A stretch of 64,000 bases of DNA, taken from NCBI GenBank assembly GCA_034508935.3, contig CM067444.1:22602515-22666514 (forward strand). The letters run 5' to 3'. A program made the position numbers and the translations under genes. This DNA is from Berghia stephanieae (taxonomy: Eukaryota; Mollusca; Gastropoda; Nudibranchia; Aeolidiidae). The notes under the pieces were generated by a model. The model did not search any database. It worked only from the letters and a program-made list of their open reading frames with translations, and was not told the DNA's origin. This document shows positions 45,596 to 61,176 of the stretch, piece after piece (position 1 is the stretch's first letter; each line of letters opens with the position of its first letter).

Positions 45596-48420
45596 TTTGT
45601 TTTTTTTGGGATAGAACCATTTTTTAAAAACTCTTTTTTTCTCTCCAAAAAAAAATTTAAATTAAATTTAACCCAAAAACCCTTCATTTTTTAAATTGGG
45701 TTAAACAAATTTTTGGGGAAGCAATTTTTTTTTATTTTTGGTAGGAAAAAAGAAAAAAAAAGGGGGGGGGGGTTGTTTGGGTTTTTTTTTTTTTATTTTT
45801 TTTTTAAAAATTTTTCTTTTTTATCTTTTTCATTTTTTTATTTTTTAAATTAATTGGAATTAAGGGAATTTTTCAGTCAAATTTTTTTTCCCAACCGGGT
45901 ATTTTGATATCATTTATGGGGTACTAAAAATGAAAAAATTTTAGGGCGAAACCCCGGTTTGGGGCCCAAATAGAAAGAAAATTTAAAACCCAGCCCCCAT
46001 TGCTTCGACATCCTTTTTTAAATTTTACCCCTTTTAAAAATTTAAAGATTTGGGAAAATATCAATCGAGTTGAAATTTTTTTAGTTTTTTATTCATGTTT
46101 AAAAAAGTCCCTGATATTTTTTTTTTTTGTTTTTTTTGAAAATTTTTTTTTTCAGGGACCTGCCCTATTTAATCTTCTTGGTTTCGAATTCCATCTTTTA
46201 ATTTTTTCCTTGTTTTTCTTGTTTTTTTTGTTTTTTTCCTTAGTTTTATTTAACCCCAATTTTTTTAAGTCCCCCAGTTTTTTTCTTTCTTTTAAACTGT
46301 GCAAAAAGGCTGGGGAAATTGGGAAAAGGGTAGGAAGAAAAAAATGTGGTGTTGTGGGTGTTGTGTGTTTGAATAGAATGATTCAATTTTTTTTTTTTTA
46401 TACTCTTTGATATTTTTGAATTTATCTCTCCAAACTCCCTCTTCTCCTTCCACCATTTGTAATACATTTGTATAAAGAACTATTGCACAGAAACTATGTT
46501 TTGCATAATTGTAAAGAAACCAACAAATAACCCCAATGATTGCATTGTTGAAAGTAATTATTTTCATATATTTATAAATTGTAAATGAATTTCAAACGAT
46601 TGATAAATTCAATAGAGTAGGTATGTAAAATGTCAATTGCTGTATTTCAAAGACTGCATGTTATTTTCTGATGCGAACTCAGTCTTTGAGCATGATATTA
46701 TATTTTACATTGTTTTTGTTGTTTGGGTGTTTTTTTCATTTTTTTTGCTAGAGCTGTCTGTTAATCATTGATTGTTTTTGGTCAGTTGCTGTGTGTTGGG
46801 CCTTTGGAACTTCATGTTGGAGAAGATAGGTTTTGGATGTTTCATTACTGTGTATTTACCTATTGGTTTGTTTTTTTCACAGGCTTGATATATCTATGGA
46901 TTTAACATTGTTAGTCCATCATTCACTGTTCCTCGAAATTGCGAATAAGTAGAAGGACTGCCCCATTCTTTCTATCAATATTGAGATGAATAGTCCCTGA
47001 ACGATATTTTGAATCTGTATGCCTAAAATAAATATTGCTGAGTGATTAGAACATTCAATTATCAAGCCATGTTCATTCTTGGTTTTTCTACCATACTGAG
47101 CAGTCAAGTCATAATCTTGGCATAGCATAAAGTCTGCACAGACTAGTGTATTTTAAATGAAATTTGATCCCAATTTTGTTATTTGTTGGTGGCTTTTTCT
47201 GTAATTTGCAAGGGGCAATGAATAACGATTGGATGTACTTTGTGGTTTTGATCCTTTTGATCGTCATTTCGTTTGAAAATTTACAAGATTATTGAAGATT
47301 CTGTTGTCATTCTAGTGCGAACAGATCAAATTAAAATGCATCTTATGGGATCATCAATATAATATCTTGGAAATATTTCCGTGAACATAACGATACATGC
47401 TTGAAATCTTGATCACAGACAGGTTCCTGACGGAATTGTGAGATGGTATACCACCAACATTTATGGCATTCGGAACTTCAAAAGGCTATCAGCGCCTTTT
47501 GAAATGAAGGTTTTCAAAATTAGCTTCAGTCTTATCTTTGGCATGGGTTCCTACAGTTTTCTGTCTTCTACGCAACTCAAATTGAGTGCCTTGTGATCAT
47601 GGCTGTTTTTTGTGTTAAGCTAGAAGATTGGAAGAGCAAATTATTTTTTGATTCACAAAATAGAATAGATAATTTATTTATAAAATCAACATTTAATTCT
47701 TTTCCATCAAACAGCGATTGAGTTAATTGATGGCAAAACATAGAGTCCTTAATTCATGATTCAGCGGTGAAAATAAAATCCCAGTGAAATACTTCCATTT
47801 TTTCTTTATTTTTCTGAGCGACTCAGAATAAAGTCCGTGAATACTTGATTTTTTCTGTTTGTTTTTAACCGAACTTGAAAATTGTCAGTGAATCTTCCAT
47901 TTTTCTTTTTTTTTTGTTAAGGCGAGGAAATAAAGTATGTAAATATTCGTATTTTTATTCTTTGCAATTCCTGATGTTTCATCCAATAATACACCTACTG
48001 TTTGAGACCCCGTCAAGATGATCTCTTATTGAATAAAAAAAGTGATGATGTATAAAATATTAATAAGAATATTGCTAACTAATTAGACCACTTTTATAAA
48101 TTTCTTTCTTCAAATATTTTATGCTATTATTTATTCATTATTCAAAACAAGACCTAGAAATTAAAATTGCGTTCAAGGCGTAAAAATAAATAGCCGTGGG
48201 CTTCGATTCTATGATCAGACCGGCTCAATAATCGCATGAGTACGAATTATGCTCACACGACGCACGGAGAAATAAGCCGCAGGAGATTCCACCTTCAACC
48301 GATGTAAGTGCTGGAGAATACTCGAAACTCTCCGAACCTCCAGCTTAAGAATGCGCTCGCATTCATGCGAGAAGAACATAATATTGTGTGAGAATGGATG
48401 AAGCATCCACCAGACCAGCT
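45595..48420. repeat. Tandem array unit 4 (garbled, shortest)
   Basis: Anchors: AGGAAAAAAGAAAAAAAAAG near 45742, TGCATGTTATTTTCTGATGC near 46655, ORF-region remnants at about 46920-47620, and repeat remnants near 47780-47960. The end near 48417 is inferred from CAGCTC...CTTATTACTT. Confidence 0.45.
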
Positions 48421-49295
48421 CTCTTATTACTTCATAACGTTTAGGTTTTTTTTCAAATAAATTACAATAAAGACTTAGTTTACAATGCTCAGCGGTAAAA
48501 ACTTTTTTCGCTGGAAAGAAAAAGGGAGGGTTGGTTTTATTTTCTTAAATCTTTATCATCTAGAGTAACAAGGTTAGCATATCGCCGGATTGTCAGAGGT
48601 GAAAAACGACTGATGGCCTAGAGATATTCAAACCACCCATCTGTAGAATGCTATAGATGTGGCTAGCGAGAGAATGCATTGTAAATTTGTCTGCAATTTG
48701 CAGCCCATCATATATGACGTTATACATTTTATAGTTTATTGTTTTTTTAATGATACATATGTGAATCTTTACTGCTGAAGAGAAATGAGGAGGGTGTTTT
48801 TTTTGTTTTAAATAAAATATCTATTAACTTTTGTCGCTTTTTTTATTTTTTCATCTCCCTTTTCACCAATCTGTCCATGTGAAAATTGCATCGACAATCT
48901 ATGATTATTTGCTAATAAAAGCAAATATAATGTAAAAATTCTATGAATTGTTCAAATAACGTAAAATATAAAAGTCAAAAAGTAATATCAGTTTTTAATC
49001 TAACATAGAAAGAATTTTTTTTATTGTGTGTTTTTGTGCTTTTTCGTTTTTTTTTGCTTTAGAGGGCTGTCCCCTCGGTTGAATCATTCGGGATTTGGTT
49101 TCTTGGTCAAGGCTTGCTGGTTGTCTGGTTGGGGCCTTCTTTGGAACTTCACTTGTTCGGAGTGATAGATAGGTTCTTGGACTTGTTTTCAATTACTGTC
49201 GGTATTTACCTAGTTGGTGTTTTGTGCTGTGTGTGGTTCACATGGCGTTGAATATTATCATAAATAGGATTCATTGATCATTGGGTTAGGGTCCA

Positions 49296-50318
49296 TCAAT
49301 ATTCATCTGATTCCTCGGAAAATTGGCCGGACATCAGAGGTAGACTGGGTCTGGCCCCACTTCTTTCTTGATCAGAATTATTGATGATGGAGATTGGTCC
49401 TTCTTGAACGACATTATGTTGGAATCTGGTATGTCCTTCCTCTCTAAGGTTCAAATTATTGCTGAGTGCATTGCTGAGAACAGTTCCCATTAAGTCTGAA
49501 GCCCCAGTTGTTGTCCCACTTCTCTTGGTTTTTTCCTCAACCAGTACCTGAGCAGTCAAGTCTATAATCCTTTGGGCATAGGCATCAAGAGTGCTGCCTA
49601 CCAGTTGACTGGCTGTGTCACTTTCTTCAGCAATCGTCACAATTTGGATGCCCAATTTTGTTAATTTGGGGGTGGCTTTTTGGCTCAGAGTGGTAAAGAC
49701 GTTATCGGACAAGATTCGAGCAAAGGGAGCTAACCGATTGAGGAATATACTTTGGTCTTGGTATTTGATCAACCAAGGAATGATCGACTCAATTTCTTTT
49801 TGATAAAATTTACAAGCAATAGTTTGAAAGAATTCCTTGTATGTCAATTCTAAGTCAAAACAAGAACGATTGATCAAATTGAGAACTGGCATACCTGAAT
49901 AGGCAGACCTCATGCCAAGAGTCATGTGAATCATCTTGTGTAATAAGTCACTTTTTCCAACAGTTGAAACATAACCTATTATCATTTCTTTAGTAATGTA
50001 ATCCTTGGCATGAACCACAGCAGACAAGGCTTCAAATCCTGCCACTGGATATGGTGTGGAGGATGGTATAACCAAACCGAACATTTGAGGGACGAATTTC
50101 GGCATACTTTCTTCTACAAATCTGGCTACTCTAGCTGGATCTCTTTTGGAAAGTTGAAGAAGTGATAAAGTTGTTAAAAAGATGTAGTCTTTCCAGTCTA
50201 TTGTTTCCGGCAAGGTTCCTTTGATGGTTTTCCATGCTTCAATAACTGCAGCAATCCAATCAGTGTTTGAAGAGGCCCCGCTTGATGCATCATGGCCTTG
50301 GTTCTTTTTATTGATCAT
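49296..50318 (-). CDS. 340-codon ORF of unknown family, unit 5
   Basis: Same predicted protein as 36453-37475, residue for residue. It looks whole. The identity of copies shows recent amplification, not necessarily function. Confidence 0.55.
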   Translation of the reverse strand: MINKKNQGHDASSGASSNTDWIAAVIEAWKTIKGTLPETIDWKDYIFLTTLSLLQLSKRDPARVARFVEESMPKFVPQMFGLVIPSSTPYPVAGFEALSAVVHAKDYITKEMIIGYVSTVGKSDLLHKMIHMTLGMRSAYSGMPVLNLINRSCFDLELTYKEFFQTIACKFYQKEIESIIPWLIKYQDQSIFLNRLAPFARILSDNVFTTLSQKATPKLTKLGIQIVTIAEESDTASQLVGSTLDAYAQRIIDLTAQVLVEEKTKRSGTTTGASDLMGTVLSNALSNNLNLREEGHTRFQHNVVQEGPISIINNSDQERSGARPSLPLMSGQFSEESDEY

Positions 50319-50536
50319 AGCAAGAAGATGAGAGTTCGAGGATTGGTCATAAAATTATTTTCTGAATTCCACCGACAAAGAATTAGCACAAATAGATAAA
50401 GATTTAAATTTTAACGAAATCCACTTCCTCTTGACTCACCATGTCCAGTCCCAAACTCGCCGACTCGTGGAAGCTTGATCACTTGCCATTGGGCAACACA
50501 AGCACCATAGAAGTCCCATTTTCAATTCAGTCGATT

Positions 50537-50821
50537 CAGAGCGCGGACTGCAGAAATAAAAAGTCCGCAGTGGGAGAATACTTTCGCATTTTTCCTTTTT
50601 TTTTTCGCTTCAGAGCGCGGACTGCAGAAATAAAAAGTCCGCAGTGGGAGAATACTTTCGCATTTTTTCTTCTTTTTTTTTTGTCGATTCAGAGCGCGGA
50701 CTGCAGAAATAAAAAGTCCGCAGTGGGAGAATACTTTCGCATTTTTCCTTTTTTTTTTTCGCTTCAGAGCGCGGACTGCAGAAATAAAAAGTCCGCAGTG
50801 GGAGAATACTTTCGCATATTT
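50537..50821 (+). repeat. Four tandem hairpin/T-tract repeats, unit 5
   Basis: Same as 37694-37978, with the GCGGACT/AGTCCGC stem perfect in all four copies. Confidence 0.95.
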
Positions 50822-51209
50822 TCTAATTCTTTTCCAATTCGAGCTGAAGCTTTGCAAGCCCAATAAACAGCACTACTGCTTTGCGCTCAGACAAACCAAA
50901 GAATAGATACACATGCGAGTAAACAAATAAATCAATCAATAATTGAATGAATGAATGAATGAATGAATGAATGAATGAATGAATTTGAATTGCTATACCT
51001 AATCTCACGACCACCAGCTCATTCTGATAAATATGAATCTTTTCATTCAAATATTTGTTTATTTGGTTATTTATTTATTTATTTTCAAATTTATTACCAA
51101 ATAACCAAGGGATTACCTCCTAAAGTAAATGCTAACAACTTGCGTTTCCAAAGTGATCGGGTAACAAAATAAACTGGTAAGCCGATTGGCCCGGGCTCTC
51201 GGTAATTGA

Positions 51210-51241
51210 CCAATCAGAACGCTGAGATAACAGGTATATAA
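51210..51241 (+). promoter_or_regulatory. H3 promoter, unit 5
   Basis: CCAAT at 51210-51214 and TATATAA at 51235-51241, upstream of the ATG at 51296. Confidence 0.8.
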
Positions 51242-51283
51242 CACGAACGGGCCCTCTATTACGAATCAGTCACTTTCGAGTAA

Positions 51284-51688
<405 letters not shown>

Positions 51689-52523
51689 TTTTACTTGGCA
51701 CTAGAAGGCCGATTTAGTACAGGCTCTTTTGTGTCTCTCCGAAAATAAGAGTTTACAAGTAATTACAGCACACGTATCAGTTTTCTTGACAATGGGATCT
51801 AAACTGAGCCAGATTCTTGGGTGAAGACAACTCTTTTTTTTTATTTTCTGGCTAGGAAAAAAGAAAAGTAAAAAGGAGGGGGGAGGGGGTTGGTTGGGTT
51901 TTTTTTTTTTTTTTTTTTTAATTTTACTTTTTAATATTCTTTTTCATTCATTTCTTTTTAATTGAAGTTAGGAGACTTCAAGGAATTTGTCAGTCATATT
52001 TATTTTTCCAAGCCGGATATTGTGATATCATTGATGGAGTACTAACAACGTGAAAATATTTGCAGGTCTGATAACCCATACGGTTATGGGCTCATTGTAG
52101 TAATGGAAATATTCTAAAACCACCGCCCATCATTGCATTCGGTTATCATACTTGATAGTATGTGCACGCCTAGTAATAATGATTGATTTGGGAAACTAGT
52201 ACAAGTCGAAGTTGAATTGTTTTATAGATTTTTGCATTCATGTTTTATAATATGTCATGAATATTTTTTTTTGTCATGCTTTTATGCAGAATATTTTGTG
52301 TTCAAGGCATCCATGCCAATATTCAATCGTTACTTTGTTACTGAATTCACTATCATTTTAATTTACCATTAGCTTTTTACTTGTTTTGTTGTTTTTTTTA
52401 CCCATAGATATGTTATATTGAACCAACTTTGTATATGTCAACAGATTTTATTTCTCTTTCTTTAGATCTGTGCAATGAAGAGACTGAGAGAAATGAATGG
52501 AAAGGGATAGAGAGAGAAAGAGA

Positions 52524-52558
<35 letters not shown>

Positions 52559-53325
52559 TGTAAATAGAAAATGATTACTCAAATTTATATAGACGCTCTT
52601 CTTCTGTTCCCGTCTCTTTGATATTTTTGAAGTTCTCTTTCTTTCTTCCATTCCTCCCCCTCCTTCTCCCCCTTCCCACCAATTCATTGTAAATACCATG
52701 TCGTTATAAGAGAGAACTTATTGCACTCAAGACAATCCTATGATTGTTATTTGCTAATAATATGTAAAGAAGACCCAAAGCAAGAATAAAATCCTCCAGA
52801 AAGTAGAATTGCACTGTTGAAAGTAAGAATTAATTTTCCATTATTGAATTGTATAGAATTGTCAAATGAATTTTCAAAACGAGATTGATAAAATGTCAAA
52901 TAAGGAGTAGGTGATGATAAAATGTCAAATAAGGAGCTGGTGAAATTGTCAAATGATCGTCGCATGTTTATTTTCTGATGCAGAACTCTAGAGTCCGTTA
53001 TTGATGACATAGAATTATTTTATCATTTTACAATTTAGTTGCTTTGTTTGTCTTTGGGTGGCATTTTTTTCGATTTTTTTTTTTTGCTTTAGAGGGCTGT
53101 CCCCTCGGTTGAATCATTCGGGATTTGGTTTCTTGGTCAAGGCTTGCTGGTTGTCTGGTTGGGGCCTTCTTTGGAACTTCACTTGTTCGGAGTGATAGAT
53201 AGGTTCTTGGACTTGTTTTCAATTACTGTCGGTATTTACCTAGTTGGTGTTTTGTGCTGTGTGTGGTTCACATGGCGTTGAATATTATCATAAATAGGAT
53301 TCATTGATCATTGGGTTAGGGTCCA

Positions 53326-54348
53326 TCAATATTCATCTGATTCCTCGGAAAATTGGCCGGACATCAGAGGTAGACTGGGTCTGGCCCCACTTCTTTCTTG
53401 ATCAGAATTATTGATGATGGAGATTGGTCCTTCTTGAACGACATTATGTTGGAATCTGGTATGTCCTTCCTCTCTAAGGTTCAAATTATTGCTGAGTGCA
53501 TTGCTGAGAACAGTTCCCATTAAGTCTGAAGCCCCAGTTGTTGTCCCACTTCTCTTGGTTTTTTCCTCAACCAGTACCTGAGCAGTCAAGTCTATAATCC
53601 TTTGGGCATAGGCATCAAGAGTGCTGCCTACCAGTTGACTGGCTGTGTCACTTTCTTCAGCAATCGTCACAATTTGGATGCCCAATTTTGTTAATTTGGG
53701 GGTGGCTTTTTGGCTCAGAGTGGTAAAGACGTTATCGGACAAGATTCGAGCAAAGGGAGCTAACCGATTGAGGAATATACTTTGGTCTTGGTATTTGATC
53801 AACCAAGGAATGATCGACTCAATTTCTTTTTGATAAAATTTACAAGCAATAGTTTGAAAGAATTCCTTGTATGTCAATTCTAAGTCAAAACAAGAACGAT
53901 TGATCAAATTGAGAACTGGCATACCTGAATAGGCAGACCTCATGCCAAGAGTCATGTGAATCATCTTGTGTAATAAGTCACTTTTTCCAACAGTTGAAAC
54001 ATAACCTATTATCATTTCTTTAGTAATGTAATCCTTGGCATGAACCACAGCAGACAAGGCTTCAAATCCTGCCACTGGATATGGTGTGGAGGATGGTATA
54101 ACCAAACCGAACATTTGAGGGACGAATTTCGGCATACTTTCTTCTACAAATCTGGCTACTCTAGCTGGATCTCTTTTGGAAAGTTGAAGAAGTGATAAAG
54201 TTGTTAAAAAGATGTAGTCTTTCCAGTCTATTGTTTCCGGCAAGGTTCCTTTGATGGTTTTCCATGCTTCAATAACTGCAGCAATCCAATCAGTGTTTGA
54301 AGAGGCCCCGCTTGATGCATCATGGCCTTGGTTCTTTTTATTGATCAT
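53326..54348 (-). CDS. 340-codon ORF of unknown family, unit 6
   Basis: Third whole-looking copy, identical in predicted product to the copies at 36453 and 49296. It is followed on the same strand by the small ORFs at 53028-53222 and 52747-53010. Confidence 0.55.
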   Translation of the reverse strand: MINKKNQGHDASSGASSNTDWIAAVIEAWKTIKGTLPETIDWKDYIFLTTLSLLQLSKRDPARVARFVEESMPKFVPQMFGLVIPSSTPYPVAGFEALSAVVHAKDYITKEMIIGYVSTVGKSDLLHKMIHMTLGMRSAYSGMPVLNLINRSCFDLELTYKEFFQTIACKFYQKEIESIIPWLIKYQDQSIFLNRLAPFARILSDNVFTTLSQKATPKLTKLGIQIVTIAEESDTASQLVGSTLDAYAQRIIDLTAQVLVEEKTKRSGTTTGASDLMGTVLSNALSNNLNLREEGHTRFQHNVVQEGPISIINNSDQERSGARPSLPLMSGQFSEESDEY

Positions 54349-54566
54349 AGCAAGAAGATGAGAGTTCGAGGATTGGTCATAAAATTATTTTCTGAATTCC
54401 ACCGACAAAGAATTAGCACAAATAGATAAAGATTTAAATTTTAACGAAATCCACTTCCTCTTGACTCACCATGTCCAGTCCCAAACTCGCCGACTCGTGG
54501 AAGCTTGATCACTTGCCATTGGGCAACACAAGCACCATAGAAGTCCCATTTTCAATTCAGTCGATT

Positions 54567-54851
54567 CAGAGCGCGGACTGCAGAAATAAAAAGTCCGCAG
54601 TGGGAGAATACTTTCGCATTTTTCCTTTTTTTTTTCGCTTCAGAGCGCGGACTGCAGAAATAAAAAGTCCGCAGTGGGAGAATACTTTCGCATTTTTTCT
54701 TCTTTTTTTTTTGTCGATTCAGAGCGCGGACTGCAGAAATAAAAAGTCCGCAGTGGGAGAATACTTTCGCATTTTTCCTTTTTTTTTTTCGCTTCAGAGC
54801 GCGGACTGCAGAAATAAAAAGTCCGCAGTGGGAGAATACTTTCGCATATTT
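54567..54851 (+). repeat. Four tandem hairpin/T-tract repeats, unit 6
   Basis: Same as 37694-37978. Confidence 0.95.
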
Positions 54852-55230
54852 TCTAATTCTTTTCCAATTCGAGCTGAAGCTTTGCAAGCCCAATAAACAG
54901 CACTACTGCTTTGCGCTCAGACAAACCAAAGAATAGATACACATGCGAGTAAACAAATAAATCAATCAATAATAATGAATGAATGAATGAATTGAATGAA
55001 TGAATTTGAATTGCTATACCTAATCTCACGACCACCAGCTCATTCTGATAAATATGAATCTTTTCATTCAAATATTTGTTTATTTGGTTATTTATTTATT
55101 TATTTTCAAATTTATTACCAAATAACCAAGGGATTACCTCCTAAAGTAAATGCTAACAACTTGCGTTTCCAAAGTGATCGGGTAACAAAATAAACTGGTA
55201 AGCCGATTGGCCCGGGCTCTCGGTAATTGA

Positions 55231-55262
55231 CCAATCAGAACGCTGAGATAACAGGTATATAA
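55231..55262 (+). promoter_or_regulatory. H3 promoter, unit 6
   Basis: CCAAT at 55231-55235 and TATATAA at 55256-55262, upstream of the ATG at 55317. Confidence 0.8.
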
Positions 55263-55304
55263 CACGAACGGGCCCTCTATTACGAATCAGTCACTTTCGA
55301 GTAA

Positions 55305-57078
<1,774 letters not shown>

Positions 57079-58770
57079 AAACACATAACGGCCAACTGTC
57101 CTGATAAAATCATGACTGTCCCAATTTGGCAATCTGAGAGAAAAATTAAAGAAGAAAAAAAAAATTTTTTTTAAAAGACTGTTTATGTGTATGGAAATTA
57201 CTCTTGCATTTCCCAGGGTTATGCTTTTTTGACTAGCAAATTAAAACAAGGAACAAGAAAAATCTCTAAATGTAGATAGATTATATTATATTATGATATT
57301 CCGAACATGCTGCTGTGTGGGATCATGACAATATTGTGAGTAAGTGTGTCCGGTTTTAACTAACTCAACCCTAACACCGACTATATCAGTAGTTTACCTG
57401 GGTTACTTTTACCCCATGCCTATTTATTACATTTTTCTGAGACATATTATAGACGTAGTATCAAAGCTGTTTTTAGCTTCTGCATGTAAATGATAGTTGA
57501 ATAAAACAATCTATGTACATGCTCATTTTTAATACTTTTTTTTCCAATTTTGAAAAGTAGCAAAAATCTCTAGGATTTAGTGAGTTAACTCTTTGAAAAG
57601 TTGGCCGCTATGCTAACTGATATACAAGTATATATACTTGGTTATTTTCTCTTGGGATCAACCATAAAGTTCATCGCAAAAAGAAGAATCTCCACATCCC
57701 ATAGCTATGTATGAATGTATTAGCTGTGAGTACATGTTTTCTTTTTGTCTGTTCAGTCATCATCCAAATCATCTTTATCACCATCACCATATTGCCATGC
57801 AATGATCAAATTCTAGATTTGATATCATGCTGTAAATCACATTTTATAAAAAATAAAACATATGCCTTTTTTACACAGTGATGAAATAAATTTCTTATGA
57901 AACTGAAATCACACTAAAATAATTAATTTAACTGCTGGCACCAATATTGCATAAGTTTGTGGTACCTTTACTCAGTTACTAAATAAAGTAGAAGAAGGCT
58001 TTTCTTAGCATTCACTATACTCGCTTTGCAAATATAATAATAATGATAAGGAATAATAATAATGATGATGATGATAATAATAATATTGATGATAAAGTAC
58101 TTTTTTGTAACGCTATGTATTGCAACCTGACGTAACTCACTCACATTGCATTAAGATCTCTACAGCAGTTGCCCTGACTAAATAACATTTGATGATTTGG
58201 CAAATAAATACTGAAAAATATTAAATAAGATAATTTAATTGTCAAGCAGAAAGCATCTATGATCAAAACAGATAAGTGATGTTTATGTTTTTTGCTAAAC
58301 TTTATCATAATTCAATTGAAAATTTTATTATTCAGTCAATATTTTAAAAGCAAGATGATGCAAACAGAATGCAGTTCAAATGGTGCCGAAATTTTCTCAG
58401 AATGCGAACTACAATCCGGAAAATATGCTTTTAAGTTATAATTTTGTCTTGTTTTTTACTAGAATCATTATTAACTCCCCTCTGTTTTGATTGTGATAAT
58501 GTCAGATTTTCCATTTGTAATGGTAACCCTTGTATAAAGTACACCCATGAGTATTATACATTTTAATATTAGTTCTCTAGTTTTTGATGCAAACCTCAAT
58601 TGTAAGCATCAACAAAGTAGACTTCCCACCCTCAACCCCTTTGTATGGTTATTCCACTATGTAGATCAAGACATACTTTAGGTCAGTTTTTACCTTCCGT
58701 ATCACTTTACATTTGTTGTCCTCTTATTATATATGGTTCTCTTTTCTTGTCCTAGGATGAGACACTGGGT
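57079..58770. other. Unique AT-rich sequence right of the array
   Basis: No gene, SINE or LINE was recognised. Small GAT/AAT simple repeats occur at 58035-58100. Confidence 0.5.
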
Positions 58771-58774
58771 GGGC

Positions 58775-59300
58775 TGGGTGGGGATCCTGACCTCCCATAG
58801 CGGGCAGGGAGGTACACACTGTGTCTTCTATCCCCTTATATCTGTTTTCCAACATGCTTTCTGTCTTTGTCTTGGAATGAGATTACTTAAGTTTTTTTCC
58901 TGGCCCTGGTCGGAGTCCTGGCTGGGAGGGAAACAGTCGAATGCATAGTTATTGTTTTGGGAGATGATATTTTTTTCCTTGTAAATCATCTCTCTGTTAT
59001 GTATTAGTATATTTGTTATTTTTTAATGTATAATGTAAGTATTTGAGTGTGTTCCTCTTTGTTGGATTTTGTTCTTCTGTCCGGATGAGACTTATAGGTG
59101 ATCTCAAACTCAGTACATTGGTGATATGCTCTTGGAATCTACATCTGATCCCTATTTGTTCCCAGTTCCCCTATGTCTTACTTTCTCTTGGATGCTTCAA
59201 TTGTAATTCTAGAACTTTTTACTATCCCATTTTCTTCCTTTTTACTGGCGCTGATATAACCTAAATGTGTTGCAAGCGCCGTAAAACCCTTAAAAACAAA
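58775..59300 (+). repeat. Repeat family X, full-length copy
   Basis: Starts GGGTGGGGATCCTGACCTCC and ends with ACTGGCGCTGATATAACC, GTTGCAAGCGCCGTAAAACC and an (AAAC)n tail. GGCGCT and AGCGCC can pair as a hairpin. The 71-codon frame at 58733-58948 is inside it and has no known domain. Confidence 0.85.
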
Positions 59301-59311
59301 CAAACAAACAT

Positions 59312-59556
59312 CTTTGTTGGATTTTGTGCTTATGTCCGGATGAGACTTATAGGTGATCTCAAACTAAGTACATTGGTGGTATGCTCTTGGAATCTAATCT
59401 ACATCTGATCCCTATTTGTTCCCAGTTCCCCTTTGTCTTACTTTCTCTTGGGTGCTTTAACTGTAATTCTAGAACTTTTTACTATCCCATTTTCTTCCTT
59501 TTTACTGGCGCTGATATAACCTAAATGTGTTGCAAGCGCCGTTAAACCTTTAAAGA
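59312..59556 (+). repeat. Repeat family X, 3' half, tandem to the previous copy
   Basis: Begins at TTGTTGGATTTTGTGCTTATG, directly after the (AAAC)n tail of the preceding copy, and repeats the same 3' half with the hairpin end. Confidence 0.8.
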
Positions 59557-59666
59557 AATTTTTAAAAAAAAATAGGATGAGACCAATTATTATACTGCAG
59601 TAATCTCGTTAAAAAATCATTTTAATCGATATATGAAAGACAGGTTTTCTGGCCAAAATTTGAAAT

Positions 59667-59698
59667 AGGTGGGGGGGGGGGGGGGGGGTGTGTGTGTA
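59667..59698. repeat. G tract and (TG)n
   Basis: About 20 G followed by TGTGTGTG. Confidence 0.9.
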
Positions 59699-60261
59699 CA
59701 TCAGTAGTATACTGTTTTTCGTGATGATCAGACCCGTTTTCAATATGGAATCAATGTCTTTCAATTATTGTTAATATAAATATTAGTATGATAAATATTT
59801 CGATGATTTAAGTCTGATTTGATGCTCTATCTATGCTTTTGATTTTTATTTGAAATTACTGATGCATTGTTTTCTCCATTCAGAAGTTTTACCTGTCAAT
59901 ATATTACCATTCATACGCAGTGGGCAAATTTTGTGAAAATGTCTGTCCCATTCCATAACCTATTTCAAGGAGTGGAGAGTGAAATTTAGGTGTACTAATC
60001 AATGTCCTAAATAACAAGTAGGACAAAGTTAATATTTAATGTTTGATTATTGCTAATAATGACTTGATCTTGTGGTTTTTATCCTATAGAAATATCAATT
60101 TTTGGTATCCATTTTTTGGACGAGCTGAATGAGAACTGAATTTGCCTTTTCTATGTTTGTTTTGATGTACTTGAATATTTTCCATCATTAAGCTTGCACT
60201 AGACAAATATAAGGACTCCCTTCTTGTTACACATTCAAAGTAAATCAATTTTTTTTCCAGG

Positions 60262-60548
60262 TTCTTTTCTGTTGTGATTACTTTGTTTTGACCTGGCTCT
60301 GGCAGGAGTTCTTGGCTGAGAGGGATACAGTCAAACGTATATTATTATCTTTGGGAAAGGTTGTTTTTCTTTACTTGTAAATCATCTCTCTGTTATGTAC
60401 TTAATGTTTTTTTTTTAATAATATTGTTTATTATGTGAGCGTATTCCTCATAGTGGGATCCCATGCTTGTGTTTGTGATGTCAAAGTACATTGATAGTTT
60501 TCTTGTAGAATCTACTTCTATTCCCTATTTGAACCAGTCCCTTTAACC
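60262..60548 (+). repeat. Repeat family X, diverged middle part
   Basis: Shares GACCTGGCTCTGGCAGGAG, GGGATACAGTCAAA, TGTAAATCATCTCTCTGTTA and CTATTTGAACCAGTCCC. The hairpin end is missing. Confidence 0.7.
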
Positions 60549-60649
60549 TGCTTAAAAAAAAGAAAAAGCAAACAAAAGCAAAGCGAGGTTAAGAGACATA
60601 CTCATAAATTTTTCTATTGGTGTGTAATGTGTTCAGCACTGGAAGGCTG

Positions 60650-60828
60650 CTTTTCACAGAGCTCTTCAAATTATCTCGGAGTGGAATGGGCTGGATGAAC
60701 TGGTCATCATGGCACCACACCTAAACGATTTCAAGGCCCAACTGACATGGGCCCACGCCCAATGAGGATGCTGCTGAAATACAACCAGACCATTGGTTTC
60801 TTCAGCGCCAACCATACAGATACAGAAG
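60650..60828 (+). mobile_element. 3' end of the 2.2-5.1 kb LINE family
   Basis: It matches the reverse complement of about 2240-2420 almost throughout (GGCACCACAC, CCCAATGAGGATGCTGCTGA, ACCATTGGTTTCTTCAGC) and ends CATACAGATACAGA, the same tail. It is a second, strongly 5'-truncated copy. Confidence 0.8.
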
Positions 60829-60892
60829 TTGGCCTCAAATTAGGGGGGCTATATCTTAGTGATAACTCCAGTAAAAAAAAAATTAATTAAAA

Positions 60893-61176
60893 ATTAAGCT
60901 TTTATACAGCGCAATATTCACTAAACGTGCTCAAAGTGCTTTACAATGTGTCCCTGACTAACAGCAACACGTAACATGTAGAGACATGATACATGTCAGG
61001 CGATATTTTTTCCCAACATAGACAATGCTGTTAACGACCAGGTACTCATTTTACACCTGATGACAGTGAGAGAATGTGAGTAAAGAGCCTTTTCCAAGGA
61101 CTCAACTATGCGACAAGCGAGTCTCGAACCCAGGACTTTCCAATCTGAAAGCGAGTGTCATACCACATAGTCGCCC
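60893..61176 (-). repeat. tRNA-derived SINE, family B
   Basis: The minus strand reads a tRNA-like head with TGGTATGACACTCGCTTTC and GGGTTCGAGAC (box B). TTACTCACATTCTCTCAC follows, and it ends GTAAAGCACTTTGAGC ... GCGCTGTATAAAAGC, the LINE-like tail. Confidence 0.85.

Noticed and set aside
58733-58948. 71-codon frame, also seen at 62161-62406
   Set aside because: Part of repeat family X; frames differ or are broken in other copies, and no domain is seen.
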